64,000 bases of DNA from contig CM062810.1 in the NCBI GenBank assembly GCA_031772625.1, positions 703,852,519-703,916,518 of the forward strand, written 5' to 3'. Both the position numbers and the translations under genes were made by a program. Source of the stretch: Pinus tabuliformis. Its lineage: Eukaryota > Streptophyta > Pinopsida > Pinales > Pinaceae. Numbering within the stretch: the first letter of the stretch is position 1; the number at the start of each line of letters is the position of its first letter. Below are positions 23,289 to 33,488 of this stretch, piece by piece. The notes below the pieces were generated by a model. That model was not told where the DNA came from and did no database searches. It was given only the letters and a program-made list of their open reading frames with translations.

Positions 23289-25820
23289 TCTGAGAACTTT
23301 AAAGCGATGAATTAACGATCTTTTCAGGCAGCTTGGAAATGGCTACGATTTCTGCATTCTTTTAACTGCGGGCAGACGCTGTTATCTATCCGAGGCAAAT
23401 AAAATCCTTCTGCCATCGCCTGCTTCTATTACAGAAATCCATTTTCGTTGTTCTTCTTATACTGCGTCGCCTGTGAAATTTCCGTGGATATTCAGCGAGC
23501 TTGACCTGAAGAGGAGAAGACTTCAACCGAAAGAGAGCAGGAAGCTAGATCCTGGGACTTCTCGCTTCGGTTGCGGGTTCGATTCCGAGGCTCAGGCTCG
23601 AGGAACACTCAAATATAAAGACTCTGTGCTGCCTGTCAGTGGGAGGTCACATGAGAAGAACAGAGTAGGAATCCCATCCGCTAGCAGGCAATGTCCCCCA
23701 ATGTGAAACGGTCATCTCAAGGTTTTCACGAATTGGGCGCTCTTGGTGATTTGGCAACACCCCAAGAAGATGCCTCTCTCTGGCGGCCCCCTTACCCTTA
23801 TATCAAGCGGAAACGCTGAGGTGTAGATTACCTTGTCAAGGATCTGCTTCATCTTTCTTTGTACCTGTTCTTCTTCCATCGAACATGAATGATCGATTTC
23901 CAGATGCAACTGCCAAAGAACATGTGGACACCTATTCCAAGCACATTGTCTACGTTCCTGGATGGAGAGACAATAGATTTTTAGAAACTGGAGCGGCAAC
24001 ATTTGGAGCAGAGCGGGGTGTATAGCCTGCACAACAGCGTGCAGATGTTGGTACTCAAATGAAAATAATTGCTCCAAATTGGTGTCATTTTGATATACTT
24101 GACCCTCCGTGGAAAATAGTAATTGCAAAAATCTCCATAACCTCTCGCTATGACTGTTAATTTAACCGTTCCTCTTCAGCTTTCACGAAGGGGTCCGAAG
24201 CACATCATCACCAACCACATGTTAAACAGAAGCACACGGTTGATGTTTGAAGTTGGAGAGATAAACGATGGCCGGATAGAATTGGCCCGGCTGTGAAACG
24301 CATGATAAATCACTGCCACTGCTCCCACTGCATTCCTGGAGTAGATCTTGCAATTTTATATGATTTATCCATTTTCCTGATATTCCATTTCCCTTTGCTG
24401 CACCTGACATTTTTGGAAGTGGGTACTCATATGCCTATCAAAGATTTCCTCTGTCTCTTAAATTCTTCGTTCATTGGCAAGAACATTCGATAACATGTAA
24501 TAGTTTCCCATCGTTTTACCTTGGCCTTCCTGCAAAGCATACCCAGGAAATATTTTCCTCCTGCTCAAAGAAATAACAAACTGAATGCCTTTGAAAGGCG
24601 CCAATGTTTCAACTGCCACCTTAGGACGCCTTTGATTTCAAAACAAACAAAATCTAATGGAATAATCTGCAATTACCCAAATTTTGCAATCTTCCTCAAC
24701 ACGAAATAACCGATTGAATTTGGAAATTGGAAAGAAATGGCCGAAAAAATTTAATTTTTTGGGCTTGTGTGCCGCGCTCCAGCCCAATGCGCCGCGTAGG
24801 CTGGATGCGTCACGCCAGTGAAATTTTGCACTGTGCATTTTGGCTCTGCGCGCCGTGCTCAGTGGGTGCGCCACGCTCTATGCCAATGCGCCACGCTGCA
24901 GCACTAGCATTAATTCACTAGTAAGAAGGAAAGCCAGAGAATAACGCTGGTTCCTAACGAAGTCCCCCAGACAGAACACCTCATTTATATTTGAGAGAGA
25001 GCTGCCAATGAAGGAACTGATGAGGTCAGATGGACCTTTACTAAACTCTAAGCCTCTGAAATCAAAGCAATGTCTCAAAGGTGGGCAAGAAGTGTGACTG
25101 CACAGTCTGGAAGCTGAGAAGTTGAGCAAACAAGTGATAATAAGAATATATTGCCAATTAGCTCTGTGCCATGGTGACACTCGCTTGAGGTTGAAACTTT
25201 TCAATGACCAAGTCTCAATCCTAGCTTCATCTATAAATAATATTCAGAAATTTCTCATGAGTTTAGTCAGATTCAAAATAAGAAATACATGGATCACTGT
25301 TCACGATACAAGGCCTTTCAGTAAATTAGGTTCCTGCACCTTAAAATACCACATTTCTAGACCCTGAAATATGAACCAACACTCTTCGATTGTCTCCTAA
25401 ATGGAAGTACAGCTGCAAAACCACGCTAGGCATTGCCCTTTTTCATTATTGCCTGCTTCTGCTTTTGTTTTCTTTTCAGGGGACCAATTTTGGGTGTGAA
25501 CCTCTTCTTATGATTGCCTTGGATCTTTGTGCTTTTTACACCAGGTGTCAGATATGGAAGCATGCCTTCCCCGCAAGAGAATTGACACGCTTTCTTTTCC
25601 TATATTTCCAGGTGACCTGTCTTCACCCAGCTGCCCAAACTTGGAACTTTACTACTCGAAAGTTTGCATTGGAACGTCCAAAGCTCGAAAATGGAACTGC
25701 GCCCATAGCAGAAGATCGATCGCACTTCCTTTGGATATAGTGCCATCCAAAACAGCAGTGATACCAGCCACGTGCAAAAGAAAATATCCCAAGTATAGTC
25801 ATCTGTTGATAATTCATATG
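23289..25820 (-). other. Region with unrecognised minus-strand frames and a GC-rich motif array
   Basis: The longest frame is 138 residues (24128-23712, minus). It contains PLDIRVRGPPERGIFLGCCQ and has no family I know. A 108-residue minus frame (25204-24878) contains FDFRGLEFSKGPSDLISSFI and also looks somewhat protein-like. The composition and the same-strand gene pieces on both sides suggest more captured or relict gene sequence. I cannot name any. Confidence 0.3.
24765..24900 (+). repeat. GC-rich TGCGCCGCGC motif array, copy 1
   Basis: Six degenerate units with the core TGCGCC(G/A)CGC spaced about 18-25 bp, broken by an AT-rich patch near 24820. The density is strikingly above the local background. 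A close relative lies at 36478-36531. Confidence 0.7.
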
Positions 25821-25825
25821 AGTAT

Positions 25826-27819
25826 TGATGAGCCCCAAAAATGGATAATTATTTGGGCTCATTCAACTTCCTAATTTGACTTAATCCACCATTCTCATTA
25901 GTTTATTGCATGTTTTTGATTATATTTATGCTAATAGAATGAATTTGGTTAGTCATTATGCCAACAAGTCTAATGGGTGCTTTGTGTAGCTTTTTTGGTC
26001 AATTTGGAGACAAAATTGAAGGTCTTAATGAGCACTTGGCAGCCAAATTCGTGGGAGAACAAGGGAGAGGATTTGTAGGAAGGTGTCCCCTTCATTTATG
26101 GGCCCTTACCTCGAATTCTCCACCATCAGCTCGGAGTTCAAAGGCCACCAAATCAATTAGCACAAGGGCAGCCAAGCAAGTCAAGTAGCAAGTAGGACTC
26201 CTGTTAACTACAAGTTTTGGGCAGTCGAGTCCCTAAATTTTAGGAGGACTGTTGGGGTCCTCAATTTGTATAAATAAGAAGGCTTAGGGCCTCATTTTGG
26301 TTAGCTAGTGGTTAGTCATTTTGTAGCTGGTAGTTAGTCATTTCATAGTCTTGTTGTAGTTCGATTTTTAGGCAATAGATTAGCTTTGCTTTCAGCTCAT
26401 TCTCAAGCTCTCCTTGTGGACAGTTTTGATGTAACTCTTCATTTCTTGATCAATAAAGATGAATCCAGCTTTGCACCAGCTCTAAATCTCTCTTAGGAGG
26501 CTGTAGCTCTTGGGGTTGGGCCCATCTCAAGCGCCCAGTACCTCCTTTGTTTATCTTTATGTGTGTTTGTTGCGTTCTTAAAATAAAATCTGCTCTTTAA
26601 ATTTAAGTCTTGCTTTGTTATTTAGGTTTCTCTTGATGGTTAAAGTAGCTTTTTATGTTTAGAATAGATTGGTAGGAGTTAGTCATGCATTCAAATCTTT
26701 TGGAATGTTCTTTCTCACGTGTTGTACGTGGTTCTTGTTATAAATAAAGCTGTTGTCCATTCTTGTTACTGTTAGCTAGATCATATTAGGGTAGCATAAC
26801 TAGATCTTTGTTTTCTTGCATGTCTTTGTTTGGTCAGTTTGAAAAACCACTTGCAGAGTACCTGTTATCCTTCTCTATCTACCCATAATCCATCTGATAA
26901 TCTGCTCCAACCCTTAGTCCATGATTCGTACCCTTCATTTTCCATACTTTCCCCACCTTTCCCTAATTCCTACATTCTTGTGCATCATCGCTTCCTCCAT
27001 CCTTGAACAAATCCAATTGCTCCTTAGCCTCATCCACCAAGTCCTAGGCCTCTTCACACCCATATTTCACCTCCATACTCATTCCTCCATCTTTTTCCCT
27101 CCATCCATGCTCCAAAATCCCATTTCGAAACATCTTGTAGAAGAATTACAGAACATCCTGTAGAAATCCTGAACATCCTGTAGAACCCCTGCAGACTTCC
27201 TGTATAAGCTCATAAACACGGTTTCTTGGCAGCCAAACTTTGTGAGACTCTCTGGAAGGGTGTTAGGGACCCTTTAGACCCTCTCTGAACCTTCCCAACC
27301 TTTCCCAAGTGCTTCTCCTCCTTGATCCACCTCTGCACAGTGAAAAGCTAGTTAAAAGCACATGCATGATAATTCTAATAACTTAATCAAGAATACAAAA
27401 AGATGGTTTCTTCAGATAGAGGTAGTCTAGACACATGTATTTTACCTTCATAGAAGTAATGGCATCTCTTTTAGTAGTTTTCATGCTCTCCTTTGCGTCA
27501 GTAGGACTAGCTGGTAGAATTAGGGTTTGCTAGGGTTTGCGTTTCTTTTTGGCTTTTAGTTTCTTTTTGCAATTAGATTAGCTTCCTTCGAGTTAGCTTT
27601 CATCCATCAATTAAAAAGCTTCTTCTAAGAGCTCATAGAAGTTGGCTTAAGCTCCTAGTGGACTTGTGTCAGCTGACCAAGTGCTAGCTGCGACAAGAGC
27701 TAGTACTTGTGCATACAACACCGTCGCTTCCAAGTTTGTTACGAACTACCGGGTTGATAAAATTAAAGAAGGAAGCTCCAGGAGTTGTAGCATTATTGCT
27801 ACAATACTTGAGCCCACCA
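25826..27819 (+). repeat. Left LTR (1,994 bp) of the gag-only element
   Basis: It matches 33489-35488 almost base for base. A TATAAATA box lies at 26269-26276 and AATAAA at 26452-26457, which would place the U3, R and U5 boundaries in the first third and leave an unusually long U5. Near 27130-27210 the half-site CCTGTAGAA occurs several times (see the palindromes in the interior). Confidence 0.93.
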
Positions 27820-27825
27820 TCTTTT

Positions 27826-27843
27826 TGGCGCCGTTGCCGGGGA
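27826..27843 (+). other. Primer binding site, tRNA-Asp
   Basis: TGGCGCCGTTGCCGGGGA is complementary to the 3' end of plant tRNA-Asp(GUC), whose acceptor strand ends ..CCCCGGCAACGGCG-CCA. It lies six bases after the LTR end. Use of tRNA-Asp is known from Athila-type gypsy elements. Confidence 0.88.
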
Positions 27844-28393
27844 AGCGTCAAAGTATTGGTGATTGCCGCTTTTCTTCTATTTTCCACTACAATCTTCTGC
27901 TAATTAGTTTATTTCATTTCCTTTATGCAATTTCGTTTCTGCAAAAGTAGATTAGCATTTCCCGCTTTCATAGATTAGCATTTCAATTCCGCAATTTCAT
28001 TTCTGCAAGCGTAGAATAGCATTTCAATTCCGCAAGCGTAGACTAGCATTTCATTCCTGCAATTTCATTTGAGCAAAATAGATTAGTCATTTCCCGCTTT
28101 CATTTCAATTCCGCATTTTCATTTCAGCAAGATAGTTAGTTGCAGTTCAATATATTTCAGTTTTGTAAGTAGAAGTAGAAAAAAAGCAAAAAAATCAACC
28201 AAAAAGATTTCCTTTCATGCCTTGTAGGAGTAGAGATAAGTTAGAAAAATGTTTGCACAACACCCCCACTGCTTCACACAACCAACCTTCTCTCTTCTTC
28301 GATGGTTGTGATTAAAGAACCCTTAGGTGGACAGCAAGACATATTTGAAGAACCTCAAGGGAAGAAGAAGAAGAAACCATTCCTCTGGGGCAA

Positions 28394-29761
28394 ATGTCTA
28401 CAAGCAGAAATGTTGGGAGCAGTACCTTATCCAAAAACGAATTTGAAAATCAGATGGAAGATTTCAAGAGTGATATGATGCAGTTTCTTGCCATGCAACT
28501 GGATACCTTGCGGATCCAAAAGAAGCAAGAAGAAGCCAAGCGGGCTTTGGCCATTTTTTGTCCTAGGTGCACTAGAAGGCATCCTAGGAACGAATGTCCA
28601 TTGTACTCCATAGAAGTGTGTTTTGTATGTGAAGAATACCATCCTACAGATCAGTGCCCTTCCTTACCCAGAATCAAAACTACATATCAGAGAGCCAAAG
28701 GAGCCACTGAATCACTCTATTATATGAACCAAAGGAGGCCACATAAACCTAGATCTTATCAGCAGGAACTGCAAGGGACATCCGAGACCTATTATGACCC
28801 CTATCAAGCCACTTTCATGCCTTCTTGGGGTCCCCCTGCTCATCCTTCCTGGTTCACACCTCCTCCTTGTTCCTTCATAGATCCATATTATGCCCAACCA
28901 ACTGCTCATTTGTTTCACTCTTATGCTCAACCACAGCCTCAGTGGAATGCACATCATCAGGGGTGGAGGCCCCAATACAACACTCCTCCCGCTTATTTTC
29001 CTCCACCACCTGCTCATCCACAACCATCGCCTCCTCCTCCACCAAGGCAACCCCAAATGCCTGCCCAACCACAACCCCATCCACACCCATCTCAAATATA
29101 CACCCCCACTCAGCTACCCGTACCACCATTTCCAAGACCATACAATGGAGCAGCTCAACCCAATAGCAAAGATGAGGCACAACATGTGCAAATGAATCCT
29201 CTTGAGCTCAATGTTGTTCACCATAGCTCAGGAAGAGTATTGCAAAAAAGTGACTATATTGAAAGCATTGAAGGATCACATCTAGCAAAAGAAGATTCAA
29301 GAGAGGAGATCAAAGAACCATGGGCTGCACTTGATGAAGAGAAGAGATCAGAATCAGAGATCGAGAAAGCTTCCTCATGGTTACCATCAAATCTTCCATG
29401 TATTCAAGAGAAAGATCAGCAAAAAGAGGAAGATGAGAAAGTCATGATAGAAAGTGACATGAAGAATGATCCAGATCAGCAAAAGGAGGAAGATGAGAAA
29501 GTCATGATAGAAGGTGACATGAAGAATGATCTAGATCAACAAAAGGACCAAGGATATCAAAGCTATATTGAGACATGGTTCCAGACATTCACTAAGTTGC
29601 AGCAGTACTCTCTTCCTCAACTATGTTTGATCCCTTCAAGGTCAAATCATTTGGTCTCTGAGATCTGGATACCTATCCAAGCATGCATTTCGAGCCTCCA
29701 CATCATTTTGTCTCTAATCTCGATGTGCACATGGCTCTATTGGAAGTATTCTTATACTTGA
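28394..29761 (+). CDS. Gag-like protein with two CCHC knuckles and a Pro-rich region
   Basis: An open frame of 455 residues. Residues 1-50 are helical and charged. Two knuckles at about 55-90, CPRCTRRHPRNEC and CFVCEEYHPTDQC, are both CX2CX4HX4C and would bind RNA. Residues about 135-260 are very rich in Pro, Gln and Tyr. Residues about 295-385 are acidic, with a 20-residue unit (DQQKEEDEKVMI..DMKND) repeated in tandem. The end is hydrophobic. No major gag capsid helix signature is obvious before the knuckles, so the capsid part may be reduced. It is the only long ORF of this element and reads open throughout. Confidence 0.75.
   Translation: MSTSRNVGSSTLSKNEFENQMEDFKSDMMQFLAMQLDTLRIQKKQEEAKRALAIFCPRCTRRHPRNECPLYSIEVCFVCEEYHPTDQCPSLPRIKTTYQRAKGATESLYYMNQRRPHKPRSYQQELQGTSETYYDPYQATFMPSWGPPAHPSWFTPPPCSFIDPYYAQPTAHLFHSYAQPQPQWNAHHQGWRPQYNTPPAYFPPPPAHPQPSPPPPPRQPQMPAQPQPHPHPSQIYTPTQLPVPPFPRPYNGAAQPNSKDEAQHVQMNPLELNVVHHSSGRVLQKSDYIESIEGSHLAKEDSREEIKEPWAALDEEKRSESEIEKASSWLPSNLPCIQEKDQQKEEDEKVMIESDMKNDPDQQKEEDEKVMIEGDMKNDLDQQKDQGYQSYIETWFQTFTKLQQYSLPQLCLIPSRSNHLVSEIWIPIQACISSLHIILSLISMCTWLYWKYSYT
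29413..29552 (+). repeat. 60 bp tandem repeat inside the gag-like ORF
   Basis: Two full units and part of a third, starting GATCAGCAAAAAGAGGAAGA at about 29415. The period is a multiple of three, so the frame is kept and the repeat adds 20 acidic residues per unit. Confidence 0.85.
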
Positions 29762-29862
29762 GAACGATTTTTTTTTTCAAGTAGGGTAGGGTAGAAAAAA
29801 GAAAAAAAAGAAAAAAAAGAGAAAAAAGAAAAAGAAAAAAAATGAAAAAAGAGGAAAATAGA

Positions 29863-30045
29863 AATCTAAGGTGAAAACCTCCTCGGAGGCGCCTTAGATT
29901 GGCTCATTGATTGAAAACCTCCATGAGGCGGTCAATGGGTTGGAAAAAAAAGAGAAAAGAGAATAAGATCTCTGGGTGAAAACCTCCCTTGGAGGCCCCC
30001 AGGGTAGGCAATTAGGGTGAAAACCTCCATGAGGCGCCCTAGTTG
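29863..30045 (+). other. Array of four stem-loops with a constant core and co-varying outer stems
   Basis: Four hairpins: 29863-29900, 29903-29939, 29970-30004 and 30009-30045. All share GAAAACCTCC, a 2-3 base turn and GAGG, which forms an inner 4-5 bp stem, and three of the four continue GAGGCG. Outer stems are AATCTAAGGTG/CGCCTTAGATT, CTCATTGATTG/CGGTCAATGGG, CTCTGGGTG/CCCCCAGGG and CAATTAGGGTG/CGCCCTAGTTG. They differ in sequence but remain paired with few wobbles and one mismatch. A-rich linkers surround the array. It lies about 100 bp after the gag-like stop codon. The pairing is seen directly. A role in packaging, translation or stability is inference. Confidence 0.8.
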
Positions 30046-30193
30046 TTTTTCAAAAAAAAGAGAAAAAGAAAAAGAAAAATAAATCTAATTTCCATTGAAT
30101 AATTTCAGGTTGCAGCAATGACATTGCAGGTCAGGAGGATCACTCAAAACAAAGACAAAGGAGTTTTTGTGCCTTCTAGAGGAGGTTCTATAT

Positions 30194-30377
30194 TTCTACA
30201 GGAAACATCCTGTAGAACCTTCAAGCGAGCCAGGTTCGATGTTGGAAGGGGATCTAAAGCTTGGAATCCATTGGTTATGCCTGCAAGCATCCATGTTCCC
30301 ATTCCTCACCCTTTTCCATCATCTTTTCCACCTCCTTGTGCTTCTTCATTATGCTTCTACAGGAAGTTCCTGTAGAA
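30194..30377 (+). repeat. Two TTCTACAGGAA/TTCCTGTAGAA palindromes
   Basis: At 30355-30377 the arms TTCTACAGGAA and TTCCTGTAGAA are separated by one base and are perfectly complementary. At 30194-30217 the arms are separated by ACA. Half-sites recur at about 31711, 31734, 33110 and several times in each LTR (near 27130-27210 and 34805-34880). Confidence 0.8.
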
Positions 30378-30597
30378 ATTGTGGGAAACTAGACATGGAT
30401 TTCAAAAAGGCGGTTTGGCGAACATGGTAGCTTCCTCAAGGGTTCAAAAGTCCTCCTGCAATCTTCAAACTCCTCCTCCATCATCTCCATACCTACATCA
30501 CAGCCCAAGCTCAGTTTTCCTTTCCATGCAAGAATTTGCAAAATGCTTTGAAGAGAAAATACCTAGAGCAGAATTTGTTTTTGCCCTAACTTGAAAA

Positions 30598-30990
30598 CCA
30601 TGCATCCATTTGAAAAACCGTTTTATGGGGAATTGTACAAGGGTGATGGCAACATGCCTGAGCAGTTTCAGCCAATTCCGGTGCACGGTTTCCAAGAAAT
30701 CAGCCTCCATCACCATCAGCCATTTTTTCATTTTCTCCATATCCGTGCATCCGTTTCAAAACCTGTTTCATGGGGATATGCATATGAGTGATGGTAACCT
30801 ACCCAAGCAGTTTCAGTCGATTCCGATGCACGGTTTCCGAGAAATCGATCTCTGAAATCTTCAGCCATTTTCCATTTTTCTCGAAATCCATGCATCCATT
30901 GATCACGATTTTGATATGGGAGGTGCATAATGATGATAGGAACATTCTCAGCAAGTTTCAGATCGATCCGGTTTACCGTTTGGGAGCAAT
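30598..30990 (+). repeat. Diverged tandem repeat, about 147 bp period, 2.6 copies
   Basis: TGCATCCATTTGAAAA-type starts occur at about 30600, 30749 and 30891. Each is followed by a TTTCAG..ATTCCGGTGCACGGTTT-like segment. The copies differ by 15-25%. The small frames here are not consistent between copies, so the repeat is probably noncoding. Confidence 0.7.
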
Positions 30991-31229
30991 GGCGAAAATA
31001 AGTTCTGGTCTGGTGAAAATTCAGCAGCAGCAGCTTCAAGGTGCAGATCTGAGCGTGGAAATGGACTCCTGCAGCATGCATCTGGTCAGAGGACACCTGC
31101 ACAAGGAAAAAAAATCAACAATCATCAGCCAAGCCCTCATGCAACCAAAGGATCCAAGCATGCAGCAGCAGAATATGAGCATGCAGCAGCAAAAAGCACT
31201 TCACAGCAGCCATTTCACTTCAGGTACGT

Positions 31230-33478
31230 GACTAAACCTTGTTCCTCTATTGCATGAGTCTAATCTAAGCATTGCATGAACGAATGAGATGGGGGGATTC
31301 AGCCAGGAAGCTAGCCATATTCGATTGCACTCATCAAGGCAAAAATCACGCAGCATGCATGGATAAGTCATTTACGTGGAAGTTGAAAAACACAGTTAGT
31401 GTCAGCTGTTTGAACTCCAGTGCAGCGGATCAAGAAGAAAACATACAGTTAATAAATAGAACTGCAGTCTGCATGTGGCCACGTACACTTGGCCACTTCA
31501 CTCTCTCACGTAAATCACGCTGCAGTTAAATGACGCTCGGCCGACTCTCACCATCCGCTGATTAATTTGCATTTGTGACATTCTTAGCTGAAGTATGCAT
31601 CCTCTGCTCCCACAATCGGTTAACCTATCAACCTCCATGGAGCTTTGCGGCCTGGTTCGAATTTCTCTAGTGTATCGGGCTCACTCAAAGGCAGAGTAAC
31701 ATTCTACAGGAAACGGGTGGGGTCTTCTACAGGAAGTATGGCACAACATTCTGGACCAGAGAAGCCCGGACTTTTCTTCATCGAATTTGGAGTCCCGAGA
31801 AAGGTAGGATCGAAAACACTCTTCCATGTATGATATACTCCAAAAGAGTGGTGAATTGAGCTGTTTTGAATTGGAGGGTGACCATGCATGAATTTGCTTG
31901 AAAAACACTTGCTAATAGAATCTGTTTTAATGCCTGAAATAAGAGGCATCACAGCAAATGGGTAAAGCAGATCTGAAGTAGTGCGCTCCCTCTACCCAGT
32001 CAGCAGGCATCAGAAACAATGGTTAAGAATGCTCCCTTTTATGCTGTAACTAAGGCACATAAAAACCCTGGAAAATGTGCCCAGGCTGCTGGTTATAACT
32101 CCTATCAGATGTGCCCCATCTCCTAGTGTAGATATTGTGCTTGGTCTTCCAAAAAGCGCCTCATATGCTCCTCTTCAAACAACACTCAAATACCATATAA
32201 ATTGGTTAAAGAACTGCACCTAGACATGTGAAATCAGGGGCTACATAAACCAACATAAAAATTCCTTTCATTTTTTTGATCTGGAACTGATGGGAAAACA
32301 GCATCCACTTCTCTCAAAACAGTGTCTCTTCAACTTCAAATCTGCCCAATCATACAAGAACAACACCAATAAAAGAAAATGCTCATATTTGTGTTTTCTA
32401 CATGTATTATAATCCACCATGACTGTTGATTTGTTTGCAGAGCTTGCACCCTACATATTGAAATATATGCGTTGGTTTAGACTCTGACTTTGATTCAAAA
32501 ACAACAAAAAAAAGGAAAAAGAAAAAAAGGTCAAAAGTCTCATGGAAGTGCTCCTCTGTAAGCTGGTATAATTCTGCACCCTGTTCAAAATCTGATTTGA
32601 ACTTTTTCAAATCTGAAATATCTCCCAGAATCTTCAAGGTGCCTTCCTATGCTGATCAAAACATCTCAGACATATGGACTTATAAAAACATTGGATTTAT
32701 CTTATTGTGTCGATCTGCTACTCGAGAATACTGCTACTTCATTTTCCAATATCACCCTGTATATGAAGTTATTGTGTGCTGGAAAGAATGCCTCTGCAAA
32801 GGTCAAAACGCACCTGCACTTTGAGGGGTATCAGGACCTAATCATGCACTTGAAGAATGCTGCCACTAAACTGCTCATCATCTGGGGAACTAGGATACTG
32901 AACTGTCCATAAAAAAAAAAAAGTGTTGGAAGAAACAAGTTTAATCCCTGGAAATTTTTGCAGGTTACAGGAACACCATGCTGAAAGTGGACCTCCCAAC
33001 AGAAGCAGAAAGGTCACTACCAAGTTCTCAGGCATCCTCACACCCATCCCCTCCATGAACACTCATTCTTTTGAGGGTTCGGACACAATTTAGTCATGGT
33101 TCAACTTTCTACAGGAAGTTCTGTATTTTTACCAGAAACATCCTATAGAAGCCTTTGGGTAGGCTAGAATCAATTATGGAGAGGGATTTGAAGCTTGAAG
33201 ACTGTTGAGGAGACATGCAACCACTCTTTTCTTCTATCCTCCATTGGTTTCATCTCCTTTCGCCACCATTGCTGCCATCAAATTGAATATACTTGCACAC
33301 TCATACCAAGGCTGAGAATTCACTAGGAAAAGGAACAGGCAGTGGGAAGAAGCAAAGAAGCATGGTTTCATGACAAAAAAGAGGACATCACTTCAGAAGC
33401 TTGGCATGACAAGGAGGCCACCAGGGCCATCAAAGATGAGGAGAGAGATTGGTTGCTCAGAGGATGAGCAACACTTTC
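31230..33478 (+). other. Noncoding 3' interior of the gag-only element
   Basis: No ORF with polymerase, integrase or protease motifs. AT-rich text with occasional CTACAGGAA half-sites. This is filler typical of large non-autonomous LTR derivatives. Confidence 0.55.
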
Positions 33479-33488
33479 AGTAGGGGGG

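Noticed and set aside
23576-23586. GGTTCGATTCC, matching a tRNA gene B box
   Set aside because: No A box at the right distance and no cloverleaf or anticodon stem around it. Probably chance.
25623-25862. Minus-strand 79-residue frame bordering the element at 25826
   Set aside because: It crosses the LTR boundary, and no family was recognised. The open frame may be chance.
25958-26188. 76-residue frame present in both LTRs (also 33624-33854)
   Set aside because: Conserved because the LTRs are copies of each other. It sits in U3 before the TATA box and has no recognised domain.
28427-29195. Several frames of 70-127 residues overlapping the gag-like ORF on both strands
   Set aside because: Shadows of the Pro/Gln-rich gag-like frame, whose codon content keeps other frames open. 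They have no motifs of their own.
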